64,000 bases of DNA from Cylindrodendrum hubeiense (GCA_014621425.1 JAANBB010000017.1:62001-126000), one strand, 5' to 3'. Counted from the stretch's first letter, positions 33,123 through 46,100 are shown. Notes: generated by a model not told the origin, from the letters alone. Program-made: numbers and translations.

Positions 33123-33380
33123 CTCAAGTGATTTTTTTCTTCTCGAGATGTGAGGGGTGAATGGCAGGAATCCTTGGATGTAACTACGGCAAGGCCACCC
33201 TTGGGGATTGAGAAAAACACAGTGTACGAGGAGAGGGAGTGTGAAGGGCATGTTACTGGCAGAGAGTTTTCAGTGATGGAGTGAGGAAGACACCCACCAA
33301 CTGCAATTGCGCCGCAACGTTCCAAGTGGTGGCATGCTGCTAATTAGTCCGTGGTTGAGCAGGTACTACAAGTAGGTACC

Positions 33381-33401
33381 TACCTAGGTAGGTACCTAGG
33401 T
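33381..33401. repeat. Paired CCTAGG palindromes
   Basis: TACCTAGGTA at 33381-33390 and GTACCTAGGT at 33392-33401, the densest copy of a palindrome found in several spacers of the window. Confidence 0.8.
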
Positions 33402-35331
33402 AAGGTAAGTAGGTAGTAATTACCGGGTGGACTCGGGGAAGGAAAGGTGCCGAGGACGGTGGGCACTTCACTGCAACGGTGACGGACAGCGCTGGGACTT
33501 CCAGTGGGATTGGGTGGCAGTGGCACCTGCCGACTTTACCCAGGTACGCGCAGCGTGGGTGCGTCCACCTGGAACCACAGGCGGCCAAAGGCAGCCAAAG
33601 GCAGCTGAAGGCAGCCAATGCTTACAGACACAGCAAGGAAAGATGGCACCGGCCGGGCGGAGAAGGGAAGGTGCGACCGAAACGTGCGTGACCTGCCAAC
33701 CGGTTCCCCATCAAGAGTCACTGATGAGGAAAAAATGGAATCATGGTCATCTCAGCGACGCAGCCATCTGAGCCATCTGATCCATCTGATCTTGGAGGGC
33801 AGACACAGTTGACAGGCCGGTGTGCAGGCGGCAGGCTTCGCCACTTCGGCAGCGTCACGGATCCCGAGAACCAGAAACTTACTACGTACGCACGTACAAG
33901 CAGTACTACGTACCTAGTACGGACACGGACACGGACCCATAGACCCAACCGGAACACTACAGATCGCTCCCCGATTGCCAAACGGTCGGGCCATTCCCCC
34001 TTTCGGGAGCTCGCTAGGTCACGATGCCAGAGGCGCCTAGGGCCACACTACCTATTCGGTCAGGCTACGGGGAGAAGCTCATGAGTGAGCTGTCGCCAAA
34101 CCACTCACTGTGACATAGTAGGCCCGCCGCGTCCCAATAGACTCTGACCTCAGTCGGTGGGTTCAGTAGCCACTTCTGGAAGGAGCCAGCATCCATCCCA
34201 CCGGAGGCGCCCACACGTGGGGGAATGGATGTCGTGGTGCGTGCTGTGCGGTTCCGTACCGCGGCGATGATGTACCCACGACAAACTCGGCAGCTCTGAG
34301 CATTCGGAAAACTGGAGTACAGCACTGCGTGCATTTTTTGACACAATAATTGCTGTGTACCTAGGTAGGTACTGAATAGCATTGCAAGTGACGTACACCA
34401 CTGTCCTGTTTCCGATGGAGGGGCCTTGTCTCGTCTCTGTGGACTGGATCAACAGCAGGAATGGCGGTAGGTCGAGTTCCTGGACATCCTTGACGTATTT
34501 GCCCCAGTCGAACCAATTGCCCGCCGGGTCGATGTCTTCGATTCATCCCCTTCATGGATCGACAAACGAATGGACGATATTCTCGGCGATCAGGGCGTGC
34601 TCGCTGTGTCGTTCTGTTTCCAAACACAGCAAAGATGGTCGTCCGGTCGCCCCCAGGTGGTCCAAACCGGCGGGACAGCGTAACAGGCCACGCGTGGTGT
34701 GACTTGGAGCTCTGAACAGCTCTCGCCCCCTGGGCCATGGGCTGTCCCCGTACGGGCTGCCGTCGCGCCTTCACTCACACGCGCACTTGGTCGCCCATTC
34801 ACTGGACGGCCCGTCTCCAGTGGATTCAAGGCCCCATTGCGGGACATGATCCGGGGACATGACCCGGAGCACTTGTTCTTAATGAGCCCCCACGGTGCGA
34901 CAGATCCCCACGGTGCTACGGATCCCCAGCAGGAAGCTTGAGACGCCCAGTGTGAAGTGGTGGCACTTGGAGTTTGGCCACCCGCCCTACCTCGCAAAGC
35001 TCCCAGCACCAGGCGCCTCCCGGCGACCAATTCTCATGCTGCTGTGACTGTCTGCCCACCTTGAGCTTAGTGCCGTTAATCAGGCTTTCGGGGACGTCTT
35101 CCTCGCCCTCACCCATGCGCTGGCCCCTGTCGCCTCCAGCCAACGAGGCCCCTGGAACCCAGCCCCTGACCCGCGGGTGGTCCGGGGGGTGGCCGTCCGT
35201 CGTCGTCGTCGTTTTGCCGGCGTCGGGGTGAGGCGCTTCTTCCACTTCTCCCCGCCGTGGCGCCAGTTGACAGGTGGTCCCGTCCCGCTGAAGTCACCAG
35301 CCTGGTACTGACTCTGCTGCGCCTAACCCTG

Positions 35332-35376
35332 GTTCGCTGGCTTGCTGATTTGCTGGTTTGCTGGTTTGCTGGCTGA
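35332..35376 (+). repeat. gctggttt-type degenerate repeat
   Basis: Successive GCTGGCTT, GCTGATTT, GCTGGTTT, GCTGGTTT and GCTGGCTG units in the spacer. Confidence 0.7.
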
Positions 35377-35871
35377 CCTGGCCGACCTGGCTGGCCTCCC
35401 GAGCTGGCTCAGCACCGCACCGTTTGGGCTCCACCGGTTGCGTATAAGGCCCGGCCCCGTATAAGCCCCTCTGGACCCTCCCCACTGCCCGCCAATATCC
35501 CACTGCGCAATCCAAGGCAACCGACCGACTCACTGAATTGCTTCCAACTGACATATATCAACGGCCTCCCCCTTTCACAATCCTAGCCACCTCGTGGATG
35601 TGACTCTGATCTGATCTGATCTGACCTAGTCTAACTATATTATACATCATATCGCCAACCATTTTCAGCACACTCGAAACAACCCCTCCGCGACTACCGA
35701 CTCTACGCCTACCTACCTACACTCACCCAGCATCCTCGCCCACAGCATCCTCACCCTTCACCCACCTTCGCAATACCTTACATACGGAATTCCGCTACGC
35801 CCATCACCGCCCATACGGCGCGAACTGGACACCAATAGCGGGCTCAACCCAACCAAACACCCCATTTCACA

Positions 35872-37464
35872 ATGTCATCTAGCTCTTCACCAAGGCGGAA
35901 CCGACAGGTCGTCATCACAACCTCTCCCGCACCGTCCGAGTCCGACTCTCTTCGCGACTCCTACTTCTCTGATGCCTCCCAATCGACCGCCCCCACATCC
36001 TTCCATTCAACATCTACCTCTCACAACAAGGGCCTTGCCGTGATCCAGGGCCAGAAGCCCTCGACATCAGGGAAGGCTCCTGCGGTAGCCGAAACATTGT
36101 TCGACGCCTCATCCTCCTCCATCGCCACCTTCGACTCTGTCATGTCTGAGATGGAGCCCCTACGGCGTGATTTACCAGTTGGCGGCTGTGACGATGATGA
36201 AGAGGATGAAGAGGATTCGGAGAGTGGAGAGGACGACGACGAGTCCGAGGACGAGGAAGAGGCGGAGAAGAACTACATTCTCTCCGACCCAGCATCTCTC
36301 CATATCCCGCCAATCCTGCCTCCTTACCGAGGGGGTTCCAGCGAGCCTCCTGCCCGACCCTCTACTCCTCAGGACTTCGCGCGCCTCTTTCCCTCTCTCG
36401 ACCGACTCGCTGTTCGCCATGATGACCTGACCCCCGATGGCAACATGAACCTCCGCGTCGACACACTCGTCCCCGTTGGTCCAGGGCGTCGGCCTTTGGC
36501 CATCCAGCTCTTCCACCTGCGCATGCATGACCTGGCCCGTCGCGAATTCTCCCTCCGCCGCTACTGTCGCGACTCTGGCCGAGAGGTCTGCAACTCGAAA
36601 CGCGCTTACGCCCCTGCCCCGGCTGGACCAGTTGCAGCGGCTCGCCCGGCTTTGCGTCGCTCTATGAGCTCCGCGCTCCAGACCATCGCCACGCCATTCC
36701 ACCGCTCGTCTTCCGGCACCTCTTCGTTCTTCAAGAACCCCACGGGCAGCAACTCGTCGACCACTTCGGACGAAGCCTCAGTTTGGTCCGACTCTCGCCA
36801 ATCCATGTCATCAGAGCGCACCCAGTCACAGACTCCCAAGGCCAAGGCGCGTCTCGTTCCAACCAACCGGATTAAGCTCGAATTCAGCAACTACGCACGC
36901 CTCGATATAGCCCGCCGCGGAGGCCGATCGAACAAGCGATACGAGTTCGGGTGGTGGGGTCACAAGTACGCCTGGAAGCGCGTCATCGACAAGAATCTCA
37001 ACGTGGTTTCCTACCACCTTGTCCGTGACGGCCACGGAGCTCCCATCGCCCATATCGTTCCCGAGATGCGCAGCCCCAACCAAGTGCTCGACGATGAGAT
37101 GGCTGGTGCCTGGGTCACTCCCTGTTACATGTGGATCAGTGACAACAGCATCATTGACGCCGTCACCGACGTGGCAGAGTAAGTTTCATCTTTAAGGACA
37201 ACTGGTTTTTAATATTCCTGATACTAACAATTCCCCAGTGTCATTGTAGGCACAGGACTTGTTGCTCTCGTCGACGACAGCATCAAAGAGCGATGGCAGG
37301 CAAAGAAACCCTCTCACCGCGCCATTCGCACTCGCATCGGCGACTTCAACGACTCTACTCCGCGTGGTCTTGTCCAGAACTTGTTCCACCGACGACACTC
37401 TGAGGAGCATTCAAGAAGCAGCGGCCCACTACGATTTGGCCGTCGGCCTGTCGCCGCTTACTAG
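35872..37464 (+). CDS. Conserved fungal protein of unknown function with acidic stretch
   Basis: I do not recognise a named family. Two exons, 35872-37178 and 37239-37464 (60-nt intron, GTAAGT donor, ACTAAC branch), encode 510 residues. Residues 1-100 are Ser-rich, 107-132 are almost entirely Asp/Glu/Ser, and 150-270 hold a folded-looking region (PSLDRLAVRHDDLTPDGNMN, then FHLRMHDLARREFSLRRYCR). A Ser-rich linker leads to a second conserved block (RIKLEFSNYARLDIARRGG, YEFGWWGHKYAWKRV, and further on HIVPEMRSPNQ). After the intron, IVGTGLVALVDDSIKERWQ is followed by a basic tail. No signal peptide or membrane helix. The balanced acidic and basic segments hint at a nuclear or scaffold role; this is inference only. 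Confidence 0.8.
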
Positions 37465-38289
37465 CTGGCACACCTCTTGACATATCCCGCACATCACCTT
37501 TTTCTCCAACAACAGCACTTCCTCCATGAGGAACCAAAAGTCCTCCACGCATGGACGTGGACAAATAGTCGAGACTTAGTTCTCGACAACGTTTTTTCTT
37601 TAACCTCGAAGGGGAATAGTCTTTCTCCTCGAGGATAATACGTTGTAGGCAACAGTAACTGCCTACCATCATCATTTCGGAAGAGTACAGCCTCCGGCTA
37701 GCCATTTGCTGCATTGGGATTGCGATACCAGTCTGTCATTGTCACATTTATTATTTCTTCAAATCTCTTGTTTTAACAACTATTGTTTATTGGTATTGTT
37801 TATTGTAACTGCATGCCACTCTCTTGGGCCATTGGCGTCATTCATTTATTGGCATTAGCGGGTTACGGAACACTTCAGCAGCATGGCAGGCGAGGCGTTT
37901 GGTGTCTTGGGATTGGAAACCCGGCGGGGTTTGGTTTGGTTTGGTATCTTGTTTGGGCTCTCATTTTCGGTCTGCCTTTGCCCCGGGCTATGAAAGGGGA
38001 TGGATCGATGGATCAACGGATTCGTGGATGGATTTGCATGGATGATTGGGCTGTACGACTGATGAGACGCCATGATGACCTGATACGACTGCGAATTTGA
38101 CACAGAATATTGCTCCTATGCAGTTTGACAACTCAATGGTATATGCCTCTCCGGGACCCTGTCCCGGTCCGACTTAGCAACTGCACCCCAGACCCGAGAA
38201 TCGACCCATCAGTGACGCCACATGACATAAATCCGTCTACGCATTGCCAGGGCTTCCTTGCTGCAGTCCCGTGTTGTCTTCCCCCGCAC
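37465..38289. other. Convergent spacer between the unknown gene and GCP4
   Basis: 825 bp between stop codons with AT-richer sequence near 37,700-37,860. Nothing recognised. Confidence 0.65.
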
Positions 38290-40666
38290 TTACATCCTGC
38301 CATCTTCCTCGCCGTCCGGTCTGCCGAACCAGGTGCCAAAGTCGAGCTTCATCAGTAGGCGGTTGACACCGCCGACCCGAGCCGGGACATAGCCGCCACG
38401 CTCGGCAGCGGTGTCATCGTCGGGAACGTGCTCGGCAAGGGCTAGGGCAGCATCGCCCTCCCACTCCGCGGCGAAGGCGGGGTCGACCTCGAGGACGCGC
38501 AGCGCAGCGACGACGTCCTCGATGCCCGCGCGGACCCGGTTCTCAACGGTGCGGAGGAGGTGTTTGACGTCGCGCTCCTCGGCTTCGAGGTCGACAAAGG
38601 CGTCGACGACACCGGCGTCCTCCTCAAGGTCCAGCGAGGTGTAGATGGCGTGCAGGCGGTGTAAGTGGGCGACGAGATGGTCGATGTGGATCAGTAGGGA
38701 GTAGAGCGGCTGCGTGAAGCTGGGTTCGGTGAGAAGGAGACGGTGGATGAGGGTGCGGAGATAGAGTCGGTGGGCTGTGGAGAGGGTCTGCGGATCGTGC
38801 GAGGGATTGGGATTGGACTTCTTGGGTGTATCTTGGAGATTGGCAGACTTGCCGTCTTCGTGTAGCCAAAGATCCTCCTCCTCTTCATCTTTATCATCAT
38901 CGTCACTTTCTCCGTCCTTGGTGGTTGGCCAGGGTGCCGGGGTTGTCGCACCCGATCGGGTATCCCGGCCCCCTTGATGCGCGGTCAGCCATGTATGGAA
39001 GCCTTCCCACAGGCCTGCGACGATTTCCGTCTGAAGATAGGCCTCCGTCTCCGCAAGGAAGAATATTGTAGCACTCGCAGTGGTCCACGAGCTGCGCATC
39101 GTCATGGACCGCGCGGTCCAGCGTTCCCTGAGGAGGACGATTTGTTCGCGGTCGCCTCGGGGCGCTGGGTGGTGACGTCTTAGAGACGTGATTTTCCACA
39201 AATCTGTCAGCCGGATATGCGCTCTGCGCATTGATAGGAGGTAGGCGTTGATGCAGGAGTACAGCTGGAGGTCTGAAGGTGATAGGACCATGTCTAGAGG
39301 CGGCGGAATCTGACTGGAGAGTAGGGAAGGGACGGAGAAAAGGAGGTTTCGGAAAGGTGATGCTGCGAGGATGTTTGCGGCGTCTTCACTCAGGCCAGAG
39401 CCAGCGCCGATGGGAGTCACAGCTTTCGCCTTGGTGAGGTTAAGTCGTAGGAGGTCCCGGGCGAGCTCGAGTTGCTCATCCTCTTCGGCGTGTTGGCCTT
39501 GCATCGATGCCAGGACTGTCCAGGTCCTTCCTAAGACAGCAGCCACCTCTCCTTCTTTGATCGTAATGTTCTTCAGGCCATCGCCTTTCTCATGGGCTAG
39601 ATTGTCTGCCCTCCTCCAGCGGCTGCGTATCTTTTCGTCGGCTTCGTGGGCTAATGCCATGGCGAACTCACCACGACCTAAAAGGAAGAAGTCTCGTAAT
39701 AGTTGTAGCATCTCCTCTACCCTGGCTAATGGGAGGAGCTTTTGCAGTGTGTTTTCTGAGAGAGATAGCCGGATTGCGGTTATCGCTCTTGAAAACTCGG
39801 CGTTGTTTAGGGGAAAGGTTAGGCTAGCCAACTCTTGGAGCTTCGACGATAGTTGATCGAGGCCCCGGAGGCCTGAGTCTACGCTGCTTCTCACCCGTAT
39901 ATGATTCAGGGACTTGCCAATGAAGAGCATGGATGAAGCCGTAGCTGGCGTGGCAAAGGACGGCAGTAAGCTGGAGTAGGAAATATACTCCTACCCAGGA
40001 ATCAGCACATGTAAACCACCGGTTGGCAATTGAACGAACCTCATCGGAATCCTCCGCCTTTTGTACAAAGAAATCCTCACTTCCAAAGCTTGGTAGCCTT
40101 CCGTATAATATCCAGGCCGAGACTTGTTTTAGCCAGGCCGTCTCCGCAACAGTGACCAGGCTCATGGCTGTTGCGACCACGTCTTGATAACCACTTTGCA
40201 ACTCCACCCTCAGCCGGTCCATGAGTTGCGCGCCATGACACACTTCACCCCGCTTGTTCTTCATGAGCATAAACTGCACCATCTCCCAGAGCCACTCCAT
40301 TCTCCTCGTCCACTCCTTAAACTCGCCGACCACCGCCGTCAGCGGAACAATATTATAGGCACCCACGAGCTCCGGGTCATCGCGCAGAATGCTCTCCTCG
40401 ACCTCAAGGACCTTGCGCTGGAACGCGGCGAGGTGGATGGAGTCGATAGAGGTGGCGACGGCACGGCAGATGGTCGAGGGGTGCGAGTCGGCGATCTGAG
40501 CGGTGTAGCTGATGAGCTTGACATGGACGCTGCTGAGCTGTGCCGTCGAGGCTAACAGCTGGCGCTCGGGGGGAGATATGGCAGCGAGGGCATGAGGTTC
40601 GGGGGCGTCGATTCGCAGGAGAGGGGACGGGTGGCCCGAGAGGGACAGGAGGATCTCGTGAAGCAT
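38290..40666 (-). CDS. GCP4: Gamma-tubulin complex component 4 (Spc97/Spc98 family)
   Basis: Part of the gamma-tubulin ring complex that nucleates microtubules at spindle pole bodies. Two exons, 40666-40040 and 39990-38290 (49-nt intron 39991-40039, donor GTTCGT), give 775 residues. The N-terminus MLHEILLSLSGHPSPLL is typical of GCP4; the grip1 region follows (AYNIVPLTAVVGEF, WLKQVSAWILYGRL), then ATASSMLFIGKSLNHIR, in which the invariant Gly-Lys-Ser/Leu-Asn element is intact. The C-terminal half holds the grip2 gamma-tubulin-binding domain, interrupted by an acidic low-complexity insert (DDDDKDEEEEDLW) at about residue 560. The frame is open upstream of 40666, but this ATG gives the conserved start. 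Confidence 0.9.
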
Positions 40667-41379
40667 GGCTCGTGAGGGATCGGGCTTGGGTCGCGAGTTA
40701 GTCGTAGTAGGTGTCGTGGGCTGTCTTTGCGCACCGGTTGTGGAATTTTCCAGACTTTTTTCGGCTGCGCAGATCCCGGATCTTAAGGATAAGGATACCA
40801 ACGAGCTCGAATCGACACATGGACCAAACCAGCTGGTGATGCGGCCTCGAGTTGGAGTTGTGGTGGGGTAGCTGTTTATGGGCGGTGCGGATCCTTCGCC
40901 AGCAGAGCAGCCAGAGTCGGGCAATCGTCTACGGCGAAGAGGTCTTTCGATGAGATGGGGGCGTGCCGTGATATTCACCACCGTCTAAGTCGCTACTTCA
41001 GTCGTTGGCGTCTGGACTCATCTCACCCAGCCATGCGTTGAAGAGTTCGGGTTCTCGGTGTTAGACGGCGCGTCGCGGTGGACGTGCATTGTGCCCCGCG
41101 ATCACACGTGACGTCAGTTATAATGTGATGGCGTCTCATTTACATCAGCCAAGATTACTACCTTACCTAGGTAGGTCTGCATTCATGCTCCAAACTATCC
41201 TTCATATTCATTTCTGCATGTACCATATCTTGGAAGAACGTATCATTAACCAACCGGCTACCTAGAATTTTCACCAGATTCATTTCATTTATTCCCATAT
41301 TCCTCACATCCATCAACAGCGGCTCAAGCGAGAGCCAAGAGCAAAAGGGAACCTCATAAACCGTCGCTTCCGTAACTCA
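40667..41379. other. Spacer and promoter of GCP4
   Basis: 713 bp between two minus-strand genes. It contains the overlapping E-box and CRE CACGTGACGTCA at 41105-41116 and a CCTAGG palindrome at 41164-41173. Confidence 0.55.
41105..41116. promoter_or_regulatory. Overlapping E-box and CRE (CACGTGACGTCA)
   Basis: CACGTG (41105-41110) overlaps a perfect 8-bp TGACGTCA palindrome (41109-41116), the known site of ATF/CREB bZIP factors, about 440 bp upstream of GCP4. Use is inferred. Confidence 0.4.
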
Positions 41380-43103
41380 TTAATAGGGTCCCCTGGCAGG
41401 CTTCTTTCCATAGGGATCGTGGTCGCCGAACGTGCTTTGCGCATCGCTGTATGTGCTGTACGAATCCTTCCGTTGGTTGTCGAGTTTCCCGTCACCTCCA
41501 GACACGAGGGCCGCCGTGCTATTGTTATCGGTCCCTCCCACGATGAGGTCGCCTCCTCCCTTGACTTTGCCGACCACCATACCCTTGGCCACGCTCTTGA
41601 GAATGGCGCGACGCGACACACCTGTCACATCAATGTAGACAAGGCCTACATTCTTGAAGCCACCCCCCAGGTGCTTAGACACCTCACCAGCCTCGGCGCC
41701 CCATCGATGTCCCACGACCGTGGTCACACTTGTTGATGTGCCAGTGAGCAGATTTCGGCCGGCCTGTTCCATGCCATCTACGACGGTGTTAAAGGCCATC
41801 AAGCTCTTGTTGAGCACTCCGGGCTTGTAGGTATCGATGGGGTTTCCGTCCTTGTCGTAGCCTCGAGAGCGGCCGTCCTTTCGACGAGAAAGGGAGGCAC
41901 CGAGGTTCTGTGCCACATTTCCAATGGCGCCGACAGTCGATGATGAGACCACGGCAGCTTTGGTGGAGAACTGGTTAATGCGACGGACACGTTCATGCGT
42001 GGCGGGGGCGAAGGTAACCGGTTCGGCCACGGGCTTCGTGTTCTTTGCAAAGTTATTGGCTTGGCTCGCCATCGTCCTGGAGACAATATCGGATGTGGTG
42101 ACAATGAGGCGAGAGGCCTTGGAGGCACTCGACACTAGCGAGGATTTCTTGTAGGCGGGATGGTGGTCCATCTCGACGTATCCCTGCGATGCAGGCTGAA
42201 CAGAGATGTTTTGGCTGCCATCGGCGGGAAGAGTAATTTCGACGGGATCTAAGTGGCGGGTTAGCATCGATTGGCGGTGGCGTGGAGTTAACATGACGCA
42301 GCTGTAGACATTTCATACCTTTAGAGCCCGGGCGAACGGCCTTGTCTTCGACAACCTGGTAGGAGTCGGTGAGCTCGCCAATAACGCTTCCATCCTCCTC
42401 ATCAACAAGCACAATCCTGCCGCCAGTGTGACCGCTTTGGCTGCCCTGTACGTACGCCTGGCCAGGGCTGTATTCGGCCGGGTTGTAAGCCGGAAGGCGC
42501 TCTCCAGCGGCCTCACGCTCCTTTTCCATGGCTGCCTTGGATGATCTGGGTTTGGGCGGGGCAGTTCGCTCGAGGAAGGCGGTGCACTGGGCGAGAATGG
42601 TCTCGAAGGTGTCGACGTCCTCCTGGATGCCCTTCCTGGTTCCGAGAGCGGGGAACTCGATGCGGGTGAATGCGCCGCTGTCAGGGCCGAGATCCCAGCG
42701 AGGGATCAGATAGCTGGTTGGTGGCTGGTGGTAAATCTGAGTCGTGGCAGGCAGGGGAAGGTCGAGCTCTGGAGGGAGGTGAAGGTGGAGGTAGAAGTCT
42801 TCCTCGCCGCCGGTGACTCCTGAGGGATCAGCGAAGCCCGACGAGGTTGGGACCATCAGGAGCGACAGGGTCTGAGACCCGTTCCGGGTCAGGGGCTTCT
42901 CCTTGCCATTGGAGATGTGGTATGCGTGGATGCCCTCGACGGCATAGAGGAGCTTGGGATCCTGGGAGCAGCTTGCGTCAGCGTGATAGCAGGGCAGGGG
43001 TTCACCGCGTGGGACATGGGGTTCGGGACGTGTGAGAGATGCGGGACGTGCGATGCGGGTCGCGGGGGCATGATATGATGCTCACATTGTGTCCTGAAGC
43101 CAT
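41380..43103 (-). CDS. Senescence/spartin-domain protein
   Basis: Three exons, 43103-43086 (only six codons), 42961-42319 and 42248-41380 (introns 124 and 70 nt), give 509 residues. The first exon encodes MASGHN and joins in phase to DPKLLYAVEGIHAYHI. The N-terminal half has the conserved fungal segment LPPELDLPLPATTQIYHQPP and TRIEFPALG. The C-terminal half is the plant-senescence/spartin-associated domain (SRLIVTTSDIVSRTMASQAN, NTVVDGMEQAGRNLL, VGHRWGAEAGEVSKHLGG). Spartin-like proteins act on lipid droplets and membranes in other eukaryotes; that role is an analogy here. The short first exon was chosen because a good Kozak-like context (CGCAATGGC) and the GTGAGC donor restore the frame exactly. 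Confidence 0.82.
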
Positions 43104-46100
43104 TGCGGATGCGGCTTGGGATGGTGATTCCCCAGCGGTCAAGTGAGGTGTAAGTCGGCGTGATGGAAACCACGGAGGAATTAAGGTTAGTTGTAAGAAA
43201 GGGGATCCCGCCGCCAAGCTTGGGAATGACCGATGGATGGAGGGGTAGTCGGCAGGTTATATGCGATGCAGATGCAGGCCTGGAACGAGAACAAGCGCGG
43301 TGAGCGAGGAAATAGGCGCCCTCTGGAGATAAAGTGACTGTCGGCGGCCGCGTGTGGGTGGGGTTGAGCGGTAATCGTCCAGACTGGAAAGCCGTGTTGG
43401 TTGAAGTGATGCGATGCGACGCAAGATCCCTTGTCCAAAAGTGACGCTTACGGCTGTCGAGTGATTCGAGTGACTGGAGCGCGGCGTCTTTGGGCGCTTA
43501 TGCGTGTGCGAGCTGTGAGGCCTCTCGTGAGCGACGACGTCATTGGCCGGCTTGGCCTGGAGGGTGCCGCCACCAACGCTTGCACTACTTGCCGTGTTGG
43601 TTGCTGGATTCCGTGCCACGAGGTCTGCATCCCGCTGTGGTGGGCTTCAGTCGGGTCGAGCGATGGGCGATGCTCGGCGTCACGAGCCAGGGTCTGTCTT
43701 GGCCACATGGCGCAGCATTCCAGGTCCGCGGATTCTTTTTTGTTGAGTGCCCCTGGGGAGCCAGGATGTCACCATCGTGTTTCGTGATGCAAGCTCGCCG
43801 TGAGACAGAGCAAAGTGGTGTGGTGGGGAGATCCCGTCGCACCCCCGCTTGGACATGTCACAGCCCAGCTTCACATGGACGCAGCACACGGCTCCATGTT
43901 GGTTGGTGGGGGCCGTGGTGCTGTAAGCCTCCACTATAACGCACTGGGCTGGAGAGAGTACTCCGTACCAAGACCCCCTTTGGAGTAGGGGGGGGAGGGG
44001 AGAGACAGGGGAAAGAAATATGATGGATTACAACCCAGGGGGGCGAGCGGATGAGCAGCGGCTCGTCGCCAAGCGACCCAATACTAAAAACCAACCTGCA
44101 ATCCAATCCACAAAGTGACATCGAAGCGCTGATCAGATGGGTCTCATCTGGCTATCTCGGTTGGGCGGGTAAGGGAAAACTCAAATAGCAACGGTAAAAT
44201 AAGGTAAAGTAGAGTAAGGTAAAGTAAAGTAAGGTAAAGTATAGTAATAAAGTAAATCATCTCCCTCGCCCTCCGCTGCGCACTGGCTGACTCCGAGGCT
44301 CGTACGGAGTACGTTCGTACCAAAGGGAATCCGTATCCGTCATTCATAAGGTTGCTGCATGACGGCCGCATCCATTTTTGGTCAGCAGCTCCACCAGCCT
44401 ATTGCCTGTCGTGGCATTCAAGTCTGCTTTGCGTGAGCTCCTTTTCTTTTTGAAGCAGGGAAGTGACCTGAGCCTCCACCCGGGGCAGGAACGCACGCGT
44501 GTCGGACATGTGCCATCTGTCAGTCAACTTCATATAGGCAAGGTTCCTTGGTTAGAAACATGGGACCTTGTTCCCATCGCATCACCAACCTAGGTAGCCA
44601 TCATCGGCCCCAGGACGGGTACCTCGGCGACCCAATACCAGTTCCTCGGAATCGTGTCCATGAGCCGACCTGGGCACAGATCAAGGTGCGCCTGTTAGCT
44701 AGCGAAGACCTAATAGCTCCCTGACGTCACGCATGTCTCAGACGAACTTCCCCGTCAATCTTGTCATTTCGCTGGCTCGAACCCGGATAATCGGACACCT
44801 CAACGACTGGACAATCTGGTGGATTGCTGGAACCAAGGGGCCCCTGCCTCTCAGCTCAGTCTCCATCGCGCCATGTCAGTCTGTCAGATGAACTGGTTCC
44901 ACACACCACGCTCCCCATAGTACTGATCTCGGCGTTCCTCACATCCGTAGATGAGGCGGGAGTCCGCAGATGCTTTAGTTCATGCCCTGACCGTCGCACG
45001 GCCGCCAGCACCCGTCACGAGCAAACCCAAATGCTTCGTCGTTGTACGACATGACAAGGATCGTCATGGCGTCTTGTTCCAAAGCACCCATCCAGTAACA
45101 GGGAGTCCGCGATCAGGATGCCGTCCTGGGAAAACATCAGGTGAAGCCGTTACAGGCCCGCTGGGATTCAACGACTCTGGTTCAGTTGTTGTCACGTCGG
45201 CCGTCCTCATCCCTTAATGTCTCCCTATCCAGCCCGTCTCGGCCGGTTTCCCCTGCCGAGTGCACTGACCTCGAACAAGAGGTGAGGTTTGGCAGATGCA
45301 TGTCGGCTGCCGTGTGTGCAGCGCTCCCTGGACCTGTGAGAAAACCCCATGGTGCGACAGGGTTTCCCAAATAGGTTGACAAAGGAAACGCCCTATTTAT
45401 GTAGAGGACCGGATGGCTCCGCCGCAAATTCCCTGGCTGGGATATGTCCCAACGGCCAACGGGGAACCGGACAGCGGAAACGACGAAACAAATGCCGGCC
45501 CGCGACAATCCGCACCGAATTCCCGCGCTCGTGTCTCATTGCATTCGGAGTGCCGGTACATCTTTACTAGCAAGGAGAAGAAGGAAACAAGGCGGAAAAG
45601 AAGAAAGCAACACATCTACCGAGACGCTGCAGCACGTCTCGCTTCCACCCTTGGAGCCGATCGGCTCGAGGTTAGGTGAGGACCGACGGCGGCTAGTTCA
45701 AGTAGCTCGCTGGCACTACACTGTCCTTCGGCAAGGTCACCCCCGCCGGGCCGCTTCTAGAGCTTTCGGCGCTTTCGGATATTGGCTGGGGCTCTCCAAG
45801 TGGACGGCGTAACGGGTACCAAAGCAGAGGTTCATCTTGCCTCTCCATCATCACGGGCATTTTACTCCATCATTACGTAGGGATTCCCTAGATGGTCAGA
45901 GCGCCGCCACCATCGCCTAGCCCACCAGGCTGGTTTTTAGTCTCGTTTCTGTCCACCCCGGCGGCGTGGTGTCGGGCGAGGCGTCAGCCTCCCGATGACA
46001 ACTGGGAACCCAACAACGACCGCGAGACGCGACGGCATTGTCGCTCCGTCGGGATCCTAATCCAATTCGAGGAAAGAGAGAATAAGGGGGAAAAGCACCT

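Larger units (their letters stand above)
29427..35871. other. 6.4-kb spacer without a recognised gene
   Basis: The longest gene-free stretch. Open frames are short and match nothing I know. It holds an AT-richer part (29580-30080), simple repeats (TGAG about 32293-32320, ttggc/ctggc 33084-33122, gctggtttgct 35332-35376, tctga near 35608-35635), CCTAGG palindromes (33381-33401, 34357-34372) and two TACTACGTA motifs (33890, 33904). The final ~1 kb before 35872 is CT-rich, probably the promoter and leader of the next gene. Confidence 0.6.

Noticed and set aside
42889..43217. Frame reading VVSITPTYTSLDRWGITIPSR as an N-terminal exon of the senescence-domain gene
   Set aside because: Its phase does not join the next exon without a stop; the MASGHN frame over the same donor joins exactly.
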